Shown here: piece by piece, positions 1 to 11,300 of the stretch
How positions within the stretch are numbered: the first letter of the stretch is position 1
How the letters are laid out: each line of letters begins with the position of its first letter
NCBI RefSeq assembly: GCF_032854445.1
Contig: NC_088301.1
Span: 44,883,116 to 44,947,115, forward strand
Direction of reading: 5' to 3'
Origin: Liolophura sinensis
Lineage: Eukaryota; Mollusca; Polyplacophora; Chitonida; Chitonidae
Length of the DNA stretch: 64,000 nt
Notes under the pieces: model-generated
Database searches by the model: none
Told to the model about the DNA's origin: nothing
What the model saw: the letters and a program-made list of their open reading frames with translations, nothing else
Made by a program: the position numbers and the translations under genes

Positions 1-3000
1 CAGGGCTGTTAGTGTACCGATCATGATGATTCTTGGGAACAGGCCCTTCCACATCCCTGTAAAAATCAAATATATGCCCCATCAGTTAAATAATGCAAGA
101 ATACATGACGTGCCCAATAAATCCAAGTGAACTTCATAATGTATGAAATGGCTCATACTATGGGCAGCAGAGACAACACGAACTCTGTTAGTGGTCAAGT
201 TTTTTTTTTTTTGTTTTTTTTTTTTAAAGATTCCATTTAACAATTTCAGCCTCAATTTTACACTTAAAATAGTGTAATATAAGTGAATGTCATACTTAAG
301 TAGTCAGGTACTGATATTGATTGGTTGAACATAATTACAATGCCAACATATTTACAAAAACAGTGTACACATTTCTTAGGTTTTCTGAAAACTTTGCAGT
401 GAAGCTTAGTAGAACTGACGCTTTGAGTAAAGGCATTGCAGTTTGTTGTAGAGGGAGGAGGTGAGTGAGGAGGAATACAAATGGGCACTTTTTTCTTTTT
501 TATCCCGCAGACTGGTTTAGCACAAATATGACCCAGCTAAAGAGGCAAGCCTGGCTATTGAGCACTAATAAACCAGCCTAACGAGGCATATTTATGTAGC
601 ACACCAATGACTCAAGCACTTCCAATGGTTCAACCCAAAGGTTGGTGGACAATACTTCCCTTCCAAGAAGGACGGTCAGGGGAGATAACTTATCCTGGAA
701 GTGGATCTAAGGAGTGTGCAAGGAGATCATACATCGTCATACTTTCAAATGCTGGAAATAGTTTGGTCCGCCAAATAATCACCAGTACGCCTAGGATAAT
801 TAGACAGATGCACACTGGGTGGGTTATTCTGGTGAATTTTGTTTCTTGTCTAAATACCAGAATATAAACATAAACTAAATATATCATGGCATTTCCATGA
901 AAGCCAAAATCGTAACATACCCAGCATTCCAAGTCTCTTGGCAACATCCACAAAGTTGCTTCCTTTGTCCTGGTTTAGTTTGGAGACAATGGTGTCGGCA
1001 GGATGCGAGACAACAGCACAGAACACACCAGCTATAATAAAAAAAAAAAAAAATCTTGAGATAACTGAACAAAATTTATTCAGCCTACAGCAAGCAGTTT
1101 CATTCTTCTGTATACTCATGTTCTCGTAAAGAAGTGAACTACAGAAATTTCTTTCAAGACCAACATTTTGTCCAACTGTGTCCAAAACTATCTTCATATG
1201 ACTAGCAGTGATGCTGATAACTATGTTATGATGGAGGGTCCATTTACAGATGGTTGTATATCAGCGGTCTTTAGACCAATCATGATCCCACACTTTTGAA
1301 CCCTCTGCATTGTTGAATTTCACATTTTAAGCAAACCTACTTTACTTTCACGGATCACTAGACAGAGATACTTCCTTCACGCTTAAGTTTTCAAGCTTTG
1401 GGAGTATGACTTTTGATACATAGCGTAATTTTAATTTGTTTTTATCCATATACTCAAGAACATTTTGAACAGACCTACACAAGTTTCCTTTAAGGTAGTT
1501 AACAGGATCAAGTGCTTAGGATGAAGATCCCTGCCAAGTAACTTCTTGATCCAAGCTGGATTAAAAACAATTCATACCCAATATAACCGGCAGCAAACGT
1601 CACCACTAGCTGTTCGGCTTTACTGCATTCGTTTCTTGGCTTAGGGACAACAAATTTGTAGAGGGCTTCCACTGTTCTCTCAAAGCAAGCAAACTTCATC
1701 ATAGTGTAAGGAATTTGTCGGGCCCAAAGTGGAACCAATCCCTTGTAAAATCTACAATCAAATTGTTATGAACAAAAGTAAATCCAAATATTCTGCAGTA
1801 AATATACATGAATTCAAGAACCTAGGACACCTTTTCTCTAGGGTTATGTTAGGAACTTACATTTGCAAGTGATTAACACCGCATTCGCAATATTTTCACC
1901 ACCAAGCCAGATAATGTGGAACATTTAAAATGAAAAGCCACCCAAATGCTCCAAAAGGCCCCGACTGAACAATTTTGCCAGTCCTCTAAATAGGATCCAA
2001 ACACAACTAGATATGCCATCACAAATGCATGAACTGTAAAGACATACTTACATTTGTGTTAATTCTGTTACTGTGTACAGGCAAGCTAAAAATGTAGTTT
2101 ACCCTGAACTAGAAATACAGTATTAAGATGTTGAGGTAATAAAAAAACCTGCAAAACCTACCCACTGACACCCTCTTCCTTCATTATTCTCGGGAATCCC
2201 TCTCTGAGAGTTTCTGACCATCCAGGTTGTGTCTGAATGCGGACCTTTACTGCTTCCATTGGGCACAAAGCAATATCTGCGAAAAATTCTGCTGAAGCAC
2301 TGGCTGCCAAATACAGGGACGTTCTCCACAAGTACGTATTTTCCTGCAAAAAAATGAAAACCGTGAGTGAACTTGAAATTTGAAAAATTTTACCTGAAGA
2401 GTGATTTACAAGAACAGCACAGCAATTCAGCTTTTAAGGCAGTGTCCAGTAATTTTTTTGGTAACAATCAAACCCTACTAAACTTTGAAAAAGAATGCCA
2501 ATATACTGATACCTTCAGAAATATATTCACAGACTTGATGGTGTTGCAGTTTGTGGGTCATGTTTACTACTAGCACATGTAACTCGTTTTACTTGCATCC
2601 CATTATGCACTTACCTCCCCCAACATGTTTGAGTACAAGACTTTGAACACCTCGTAGAAGCCAAACTTGCAGAGACCTTGCATTGAATAACCAATTGCTG
2701 TAGGGGCCCATCCTCTGCCTAAGGCACGCATTCCACCCTCCTTTATGGTCACTCTGAAGCCATTGATGATATTTCCATATTTGGCTGGGTCCACCTGTAT
2801 CCTACATTTCACCAAATCAAGAGGCACAACTGCTGTATGTGTTACACCACAACTCAAAATGCCACCAAAACCACATAAGGCATAGAATTTCTGGGAGCCA
2901 TATTCGCAGCTGACGTCCTCTGAGGGGAAAAAAAAAAAAAAGTGAAAATCACAGATAAATTGTCTTGCAAAGATTTGAGGATTTTGAGAAATTACAAAGG

Positions 3001-6000
3001 GTAAAAGGCAAATTTCATGCATTGTAAAATTTACAGTTCAAGATGCAATATTTAACATTTATTAAAACCCTTTGACCATTGTAGTCTGCCCTTCCACAAT
3101 GCTCAACCTATAAGTCGTTAAAATGCTCAAATAAATCCATGATTCTGGCATACTAACCTATTTCACTGCGAATACCAGGTCAATCACCTAACTTTGACTA
3201 TGTAAGAATAAGGTGAGAAGCAAGTGATCTTGCATCTAGCACAGTATTTCATTAACTCTGGAATGTGCCAAAGCCCAAGCTCTTGGATCAAAACGAAGAA
3301 GCCATTAGAATGTATTAATTCAGTGACCACAAATTGTTTCAGGTCTGCTGCGTCTAAGAAGTCAAACTGTTAAACCAATATCTAAGGCTTCACATTTAAA
3401 TAGACCAGTTTAAATTGTCAATGGCACTGCATGTATATTGATAGTGCAGTTATAGAACAAAGGCACATTGAGATGATCCCTGCATCATTGGTTACTTTCC
3501 TTAGTGCAGTTATAGAACAAAGGCACATTGAGATGATCCCTGCATCATTGGTTACTTCTCTACTCAAGAGATTATAGACTAACTTAGAATGAAACCAAAT
3601 GAACTAGGATGTAACCTAACCTGAATGTAAGCTGCTTGTCAAGGACAGTTTATCAGTCAGGCACCATTTGAAGCCAGACATTTTGCACATGTACTTCCAA
3701 CAGCATGCAGAATTTGACTGGATGCAAGGTTAGCCACAGGTTACTTCCGCTCCTCTCTTTATACTGGGCTGGCAGGCATTGTAGTCACAGGGGCAACCAG
3801 TGGTAAACCGTACCCCGATTCACGCCATATCCGACAAGTCCTTTCTAAACAATAGCTACAGTCCAAAGCTGGAGTCAATTTGGCTCTTACCTCTCACAAC
3901 ATCTTTGGTATATTTCATTTAGCAATACCACACCAGCCCCGTACTCGTGACACTGCAAACTGTTTCTAAACATGGTGTGTCCATTACGCTAGTTGTATGA
4001 GCATGAACCATCTATGAACGATAACTTTTTCAAGACCCATAAATGTAGTGAAGGCAAAATGTAGAGATGACCGAGGTTAATTTGAGTCTTGTGTATCCTT
4101 ACAGAATGGAATATACAGGGCTCGAAATAAGCTGCGAATGATTGTTTAAGGTTACAAGCCATTTTTCATTCGCTCAAGACAGAGGAAACTGGAGAAAATA
4201 AAATACTTAATACCCTGAATGACAATCTGTTGAAGAGTAACATGTTGACAATTTATTCTAGACTAAACTTTCTTTGAAATCAAAAGTATTGTAAAACCAA
4301 ATCCCAATGATTGAAAACTTTAAAACTGTTGTGAGGCACTGCAATTGGAGTCCTTAGGCAAAGAGAGTAAGAATAAAAAAAAAAAATCACCAAAAAATGC
4401 AGTTATCTACATCTTTTGTGGACATGGTATCGCGATAATTAACTTCTCGAATTCTGAAAACTAGTTTAATGTTAGCTTATTTATTGTTCGTAGTGCATTT
4501 TTACATGGTCTTAAAACCTTAGATCAGGGGGTACTGTAATTTTAACCTTTATGGTTTCCTGGTACCAGTATGAAACAAAAATGAAATAAATTATGCTTAC
4601 ATCCCTACAAATTAACATTAAAATAAAATTTAAAAAATAAAGGTAAATTTTACTTCAGAAAAAAATTTCTAACTAATGTAATTACTTAGTGTTAAATGTC
4701 ACTCAGGAAAATAAACAAAGAATGTTATATAACTGCATAATACATTCCCCCAAATTTTAGGGTTTCAGGCTGTTCAATAACTGTAACCTTCCCCATAACC
4801 TAATGAGTTACAAGTGAACATAGTCAAACCTGTTGTATGCGGCCAGTGAAGGGACACGTAAAAAGTGGCTGCATATGACAGTTGGCCACATAAGACAGGT
4901 TGTGAAGGCCAAGCCAAATCACAACTGAATTAAGTTTCATGAAATCTACACATGTAGGTCTACATAACAATCTTATACATAATTGTTAAAGCATTAATCT
5001 GTTCAGCTACATAAATTTCATAGAAATAACTGTAGTAAAATAACTCCATAATTTCAAGTTTTGTGGGGTAGACCTATGGATTTCACACATTTAACAGCCA
5101 ATTACAGAAAGTTTCAGGTGAGGCCACACATGACAGGAGAACTTTCTTCCCGTCACTGTCACGCCCTAAAAAGCCATGTGCTAGTTTGGCCTACGTAGCT
5201 ATAAATGACTATTCTAATAAAGTTTTGGACTGTAAATGGCAGACTGCTGAGATGTTCAATAATATTTGTCATTACTGGTGAAACAACAACAACATGTATA
5301 AATGAAGGAAGATCAATTTCTCCATGTGTTTGGTACAGGCAATATTTTGGCCAGGCGAAATGAAAACACAACACCATTTGTCTGCAAAGATAATGGCCAA
5401 GCAAGCCAGATAATTCGTTCATGGCATTCCTAGCGCGGGCCTCAGCATGGAGCAAATCCACTGTCACAGTGCAGGGGTGTCCGGACAATAACCAGATAGG
5501 CCTGATTAAAGAACAATAGAGTTCACTGCTATTGACCAATAATGATCATACTTCACTTCTCATCACAAAGTGGCAGGTCGTAACTTTGAATCACTACAAA
5601 AACTACTGAAGTCGGGTGGTCGCCATTTTGAAATTTTTGAATGTCCGATGCGACAATCATCATTACTGTTGAAAGTCTCGGTCGCTCAGGACAGGCTAAT
5701 ATAGAATTTGGTGGCAAAATATATTGGCCGCTGGACACGTTGGACAGGTGCCCTCATATTACAGGTTGTTTAACATGGAAAATTGTTTGGTCATGGCAGA
5801 GAGTGGCCGCTTACGGCAGATGGACGCTGATTACAGGTGGCCATAGGTACAGGTTTGACTAATCCTGTAACCTACAAATAGGTTACTGGTGTGAGGTTTT
5901 ATTTCAAGCCCTGAATATATCTGCGATGTAGCGTGTGCTGGCGAGCTGAGAGGTAAGAGCCAAAGTTGACGTCAGGTTTGGAGTGCAGCCAGTGTTTAGA

Positions 6001-7222
6001 AAGGACTAATCGGACCTGACGTGAATCGATGTATGGTTTAACTTTGGCTACCCCTGTGACTACAATACCTGCCAGCTCAGTAAAAAGAGAGGAGTTGAAG
6101 TAGCCACCTGCTGCTAATGCCAGGTATATTGTATGGCTTCAAATGTCAGGCGCTGTCCCATAAAATTACATTCTGCCTCGAGATACTGTTACTTCTACTT
6201 AGTGTGTTATTTTAAAATTCTTAGATTCACAGTAACACCAAGTTCATCTGTGCCTCTAAACAAAGCAGCCCACTCGATGAAAAAGATTTCAACTAGGTCT
6301 GCGCTGATGGGCACTCAAAATTACCTGCACTAAAAGTTATTTTCTATGACCTTCTGGGGCCTGTTCCTCAAAGTAGTACAAGGTAAATACCATGGCTGCG
6401 CATGCCGTCAGCGTGCGATGTCACAGTGATTAGAACGACTTAACATTACAACCCCATAGAGAAACCGACCCCGGGTTGGATTATGAAGACGGAAGTGTTT
6501 ACAGATCACCAGGAAAATATACTTGTTTTCTAATGTATTTCAGTACCTCATTTACATTTCAAAGTTCCACAAAGTAAATTTATTATTTATTTGATTGGTG
6601 TTTTATGCCATACTCAAGTGAAGAATATCACTGAATGGAAAAATCCCGTCGGTCCTATCGGTGAAGCATTTTGCGGAATGAAGAGGGCCTTTAAATCCGC
6701 TCTTGAACGGTTGCACCATTATAACCATATGCAGGTATAATCCTATGGCATGCACCCAACCTTATGCCGATAGTCACTTCGTGGTAACGTTAAACCTTTA
6801 TTGACATTCACAACAAAAATGTTACAAATAGTGCAAAATGTAAACTCATTTACATTTGCGGACAATAAAATCAACTGAAGACGAAATCATGTCCAAGCGC
6901 AAAGTCACTCAAGGGCAGTCCCGTCACCATGCTCTCCGTTCAAGTTTCCCACTAATCGACACACGTGGGTTTGACGCGAACGCTACTCTCTAATGTGGCA
7001 ATGAACAAACGAACTTCAAAAATGCTACAAACTAGTGTTTACGACAAAGCCAAACAAATGCTTCTTCCTCCACAATGCAAACAATAGTGTTCAGTAAAGT
7101 AAAATACCTGTGCTGGCAGCAGCAATAGTTCTATTTTCGTTGATCTTTGCACCCTCACATTGTGCCTGGAATGGGGCAACAAATGGACTGTTCTTCGCCG
7201 TCTGAACAAGTGACTGGAACAT
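1..7222 (-). CDS. SLC25A3: Mitochondrial phosphate carrier (SLC25A3), 3' end cut by window edge
   Basis: Inner-membrane carrier that imports inorganic phosphate with protons into the mitochondrial matrix for ATP synthesis. Exons, in transcript order: 7108-7222 (ATG at 7222), 2615-2919, 2162-2343, about 1580-1751, 921-1031, <1-56. The protein starts MFQSLVQTAKNSPF and follows the animal family almost residue for residue. All three carrier-repeat signatures are visible: PLDLVKCRIQ, PMEAVKVRIQTQPG and PADTIVSKLN. Other family hallmarks are GYSMQGLCKFGFYEVFKVLY and RQIPYTMMKFACFERTVEAL. The window ends inside the sixth repeat segment (WKGLFPRIIMIGTLTAL), so roughly the last 40 residues are missing. 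Intron phases agree from exon to exon except at the exon 4 donor: the reading frame needs the exon to end at 1580, but the only GT there starts one base later, after GGG at 1578-1580. Intron 1 is about 4.2 kb and full of inverted repeats. Identity is certain from family knowledge. Confidence 0.97.
3443..3559. repeat. 60-bp direct tandem duplication, two copies
   Basis: Two adjacent copies with a 60-bp period, at about 3443-3499 and 3503-3559. Each begins AGTGCAGTTATAGAACAAAG and ends CATCATTGGTTACTT. The copies are practically identical, which points to a recent duplication. It lies in SLC25A3 intron 1. Confidence 0.95.
3643..6159. repeat. Inverted-repeat structure, arms of about 215-250 bp, in SLC25A3 intron 1
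   Basis: The reverse complement of 3643-3896 matches 5947-6159 over most of its length. Shared blocks include TGAGAGGTAAGAGCCAAA, GTTTAGAAAGGACT, CCCCTGTGACTACAAT, CCTGCCAGC, AAAGAGAGGAG and TGGCTTCAAATG. Identity is high near the inner end and there are gaps near the outer end. A second inverted pair lies between the arms: AGTCAAACCTGT at about 4827 against its reverse complement at about 5848, each next to GGCCAC-rich sequence. It could be one old DNA element with long terminal inverted repeats, or two copies of a dispersed repeat inserted in opposite directions. No transposase reading frame is seen inside. Confidence 0.75.
6583..6626 (-). mobile_element. SINE 3' tail fragment (family 1)
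   Basis: Reads ATTTGATTGGTGTTTTATGC followed by CATACTCAAG, the reverse complement of the family 1 SINE tail. The sequence after it (6627-6790) does not match the body of the other copies. This is either an isolated tail or a different SINE sharing that tail. Confidence 0.55.
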
Positions 7223-8367
7223 TTTGCCCTCCTTCAAGTAAACAGAGAAGATGATATAGAAAATATTCACCTCAAATGCTCATTACTAACACAAGAGACC
7301 TGATATAAGGGAAAAGATAAGAAAGAATTCCACCATACCAAGTTCTCAAGATGGCGACGTTGACTGAGAGACCGGCTCTGTGGTTGTCACGTGGAACAAA
7401 CTGATCTCCAGTATTTATTGGTTAAACCATAGTGACGTAGATCTACGTCGCCAACGAAATAGTTGAGATTCATTCCGTCATCAGCCCATGTGCACAAGTT
7501 CTTTAAGACTAATTTATCTGCATTCAGCTGATGATACCATACCCCTAACAGGACATTTCCGTAATTATATCAAAGAAAAAATGTGTCTCTTTAAAGTAAC
7601 ATAAAGACCAACTAGGTTTTTTTTTATTTCAGTTATAGTTAGCAGCATCATGACCAAAAATAAATAGTTTGGTTATTCGTAATCTTGTTTCTATAAATAT
7701 AACCAAAGATGTAATGATGGAGTTCACCCGTAAATCACTCCTGATATCACATAATCCTATAACACCTATATTTCACCCTTAACTAATATTAATAAAACAT
7801 ATATTCCAATAGCGGGCAGTAATATATGAGATACACACATCCGGGTAATGGAAATTCTCAAAATGGATGAAGAATTCAATATGGGAGTCACTGTGGGCTT
7901 TAATGACCAGTTTAACCTCCAGAATAACAAACAAGATAAATTAAATAACTATTTATAGTTTGCCCCTCGGTTTATCTGACTAAAATAGCTTGATTTCTTA
8001 TATCTTGCCATTGAAAAAATGTGTTTTTACAATGGATAAATAAACTTTATGTTTTGTTGTATGGTATTAATAAGAATAGTCTAGTAGTTGAAGTAATAAT
8101 AGCTGGTTTTAAATATTGAATGGAAGGCCTTTCAAGATTCCGTACTAAATACCAATAAACTCAGGTTGTAGGGACTAAGGTAATTCTTCTAAGGTTCATT
8201 GCAGAAGGAATCAAGACTAGGGCATCCTTTCACAGCTTACATAATTGTACATACTTTTAAAGTATATACTGTTATTTTAACAACCTTCCCACCCTTGACA
8301 CCCTCATTCTCCGGTGTCTGTGGACATGAAACTCTGACGCAGTGCATCGCGTGGTGCAGACAGCAAA
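7223..8367. promoter_or_regulatory. Shared intergenic region between head-to-head SLC25A3 and PDHB
   Basis: About 1.15 kb separates the two start codons, and the genes are transcribed away from each other. A CAAGATGGCGAC box at about 7349-7360 resembles the YY1 core (AANATGGCG), and a weaker AAAATGGCAGC overlaps the PDHB start codon. No TATA box is evident near either start. The two products act in the same organelle, so a bidirectional promoter is plausible, but this is inference from layout. Confidence 0.5.
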
Positions 8368-11300
8368 ATGGCAGCTCACATCATCCGGCGGTTTGGCCAG
8401 GTTCGTAAATTAAGTCATTATTTCATGAAGTATTCATGCAATCTGACAAGATACCGCGTATTTAATAAGGTGATTTCTTTTTTCATTTTAGCAGCCTGCG
8501 GGAGTTCTAGTTTGGAACTGTTTAAAGAAGAATTTCAGTTCAACCGCGCCGAAAGCTGCAACTCAGGTAAATAAATGTTAAATTCCCTTGTGAACGCACC
8601 GCTTCATTAAGGATATGTTACTGGCAAAAAATGCTTCTTATATCAACTGGAGTGAGAGTCTAATTAGGTTATAATATTATTTCATCTATATCGACTTTAT
8701 GTTTTCTTGGTCAAGCACTATTTCTTTTTGATTGAGATAAATCCAATATCATGATAACAAGGCAAGGTCAAACAAGGCAGGCCTGTAAAAGATCTGTACA
8801 TACATGCAAGAGGTCAGTCATATTGAAATTATGCTTTATTGTGCATATGGTGTGCTGCTTAAATAGGCCTTAATGTTTCATTTTAGGAATGTGAATTATC
8901 ATCCAAAAAAATCCTCATATGACTAAGTGGAACACCTCACCTTTCGAGGTTGTTTATAGTTTACGCCACCGGATGGCAGAAGGCATGTATCTGACCTTAC
9001 AGTAAACTTTGAATGAGGAATTGAAGGATAGAGGATATAAAAGGCGTGTTTTGTGACATACTTTGGTTGGTAAAGTGGAAAATTTAAATAGTTCTTCATA
9101 TTATAATCTATCTGATCCCATCTCAAGATAATATATAAGAGGGCATTAGATAAGTGTTTGTATTCTAAGGGTTCTTTTGATGGGGGGATGTTGTGCTGTG
9201 TAAAAGGATAGTTATGTACAAATCTGCACATTTTCTGACAAATATTACATATGAATGTCAATGATAATGAAATTATGCCTTTTTCTTTTGCATATGGTGT
9301 GGAAATTTGGGATTAGTGTTTCATTTTAGGAATGTGAACAAGAATTGAAATATGTGCACTGTTCATACCAGGTACTCTATTGGCTCTAAGATGTGGTAAC
9401 AATTTGATGAAACATTTCAGGATTAGTTCTGGATTTTAATTTAAAGCTAGATGCATGAGGTTTCGTATTAATATAAAAAAATTTTATATTCCAGTAATTC
9501 CAATTATTTGCTTTTCAGATGACAGTAAGGGATGCTTTAAACTCAGCCCTTGATGAAGAGATTAGTCGAGATGACAAAGTTTTTTTGCTTGGGGAGGAAG
9601 TGGCTTTGTATGATGGTGCCTACAAGGTGAACTTCATTACACAAACAGAAAGACTTTGTATTACCTTCAGGATTACCCTTGAGAGAAAGTTGTTAATTTC
9701 CAAGTCATAAATCATAGAATGTATGATAGGAATTAATTCATGAGCCATTTAAAGAGACTATACCAGAGAATTTCTGTATCGATGGCTTGTCTGTATCTTA
9801 GAAAACAGCGTCTGGGATGTGCTCAGACTCGTAGATGTTCGGCTAAAAGGCAGACCATTTTCGAAATTGTAAATCAAGAACATGCATTTCACATCAGTGA
9901 AATAGTTCACTGAATGTTCAATTGTTCTGTAATGTCATGACGTCACAATTGCTTGTGCCAAGAAAGGAATGAAACGTAAAGCCAAGCGCACATGAACGTT
10001 TGTTGTCAAAACAAAAAGAACAAGGAATCCTCAAAATTTGCTAGTCTGTGGGTAACCACAACAAGAATTCTGGAACACATGATCCAAAGATTCAGCTTGT
10101 TTAATCTTAGGCAACAAAAAATCCAGAAACAAATGAGCTGGGCACAAGATTTCACTCATTTGCGGGCAATCGTGATGTTGTGAGATCAGCCAATTACACA
10201 ATGATCAGAGTCTATGAAAATGTCATGTGAGTACATACAAAATGGAAGCTGTGACATCTTTTTTGGGTCACATCACCTTGAATGTATCATATGACCACCT
10301 TTCGCAGAGTTTTCGAAAATGGACTAAAAATGTTGCTCGTGTGCTGGTAGCTGATATTCTGGATCATTTGACGCCGGGATCTGAAATCCCAATTTTTGAC
10401 AACAAATGTTGTCCGTGTGTGCTAGGCTTTAGCGTCTATTTTGCATTAACTTTGCTGTGTGGCCTTCTACAGCTGTATATGGTAATGCTCATTAAATTTT
10501 TTAGCATGCATTAATTTTTGTAGTTCAGGTCAAAATGCACCTGCAAAGAAAATTATTAAGCAGGGGTGAGATTTTCCGAAAGTGTGTAAATTGGATATTG
10601 GAGGACAAGTACAGACAGTTCAGTTTGAATTGCTTAAGCCAAATATTTATATTGGGAAATTTTTATCTCTGATACAGTATAATGGCTTGGGTGGGGCGTC
10701 TCTCTTGCCTTTGATAAGTCAGCGTGGGAAGCAGCACTCAATGAAAGAGTGGAGGAAGTTCGTCCATCAAAACAAGGAGACACATTACATGCTCTCTAAG
10801 GACTCCTCCATTGTCATATGGTTAAAAAATCGTTAAGGGCGACGTTAAACCCTAAGCACTCACTCGCACAACTTAATTACATGGCAGGAATTTTCATTGC
10901 TATTTATGTGTTGCAGTTAATGTTAAAAGAACATACATGTATTAAGAAACACTGAATAACAAGAAAGACACTGTCACTTGCAAATAAGCTGATTTGATTA
11001 TTTTAGGTTCACCTTTGTGATTAGTTTCCCTCATTTTTATCTGTGTAAGGTGACATGACTTCATAAGGTTCAGGAAGTACTTTGTTTTTAACGAATATAT
11101 TAAAAAGTTGTTTGTATGGGGTAAGTTTTAACCCTAGTCAAACATTGATTAATCGTCCTGTCCATTTTTTTTTCCACAGAAATCAGCATTTTGGCTTTTT
11201 ATTTTAGATGTAAAAAAAATCCATGTAAAGCTTGCTTCAGTCAGGTTATTATTTAACAAGTGTGCATTTATTTACTTGAGATTTAATTGATGACTACCAA

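Noticed and set aside
2123-2329. Open frame on the minus strand overlapping SLC25A3 exon 3
   Set aside because: Shadow of the carrier exon in another frame.
6396-6410. NRF1-like site GCTGCGCATGCCG
   Set aside because: It has a mismatch to the palindromic consensus and lies about 800 bp inside SLC25A3 intron 1 rather than at a promoter.
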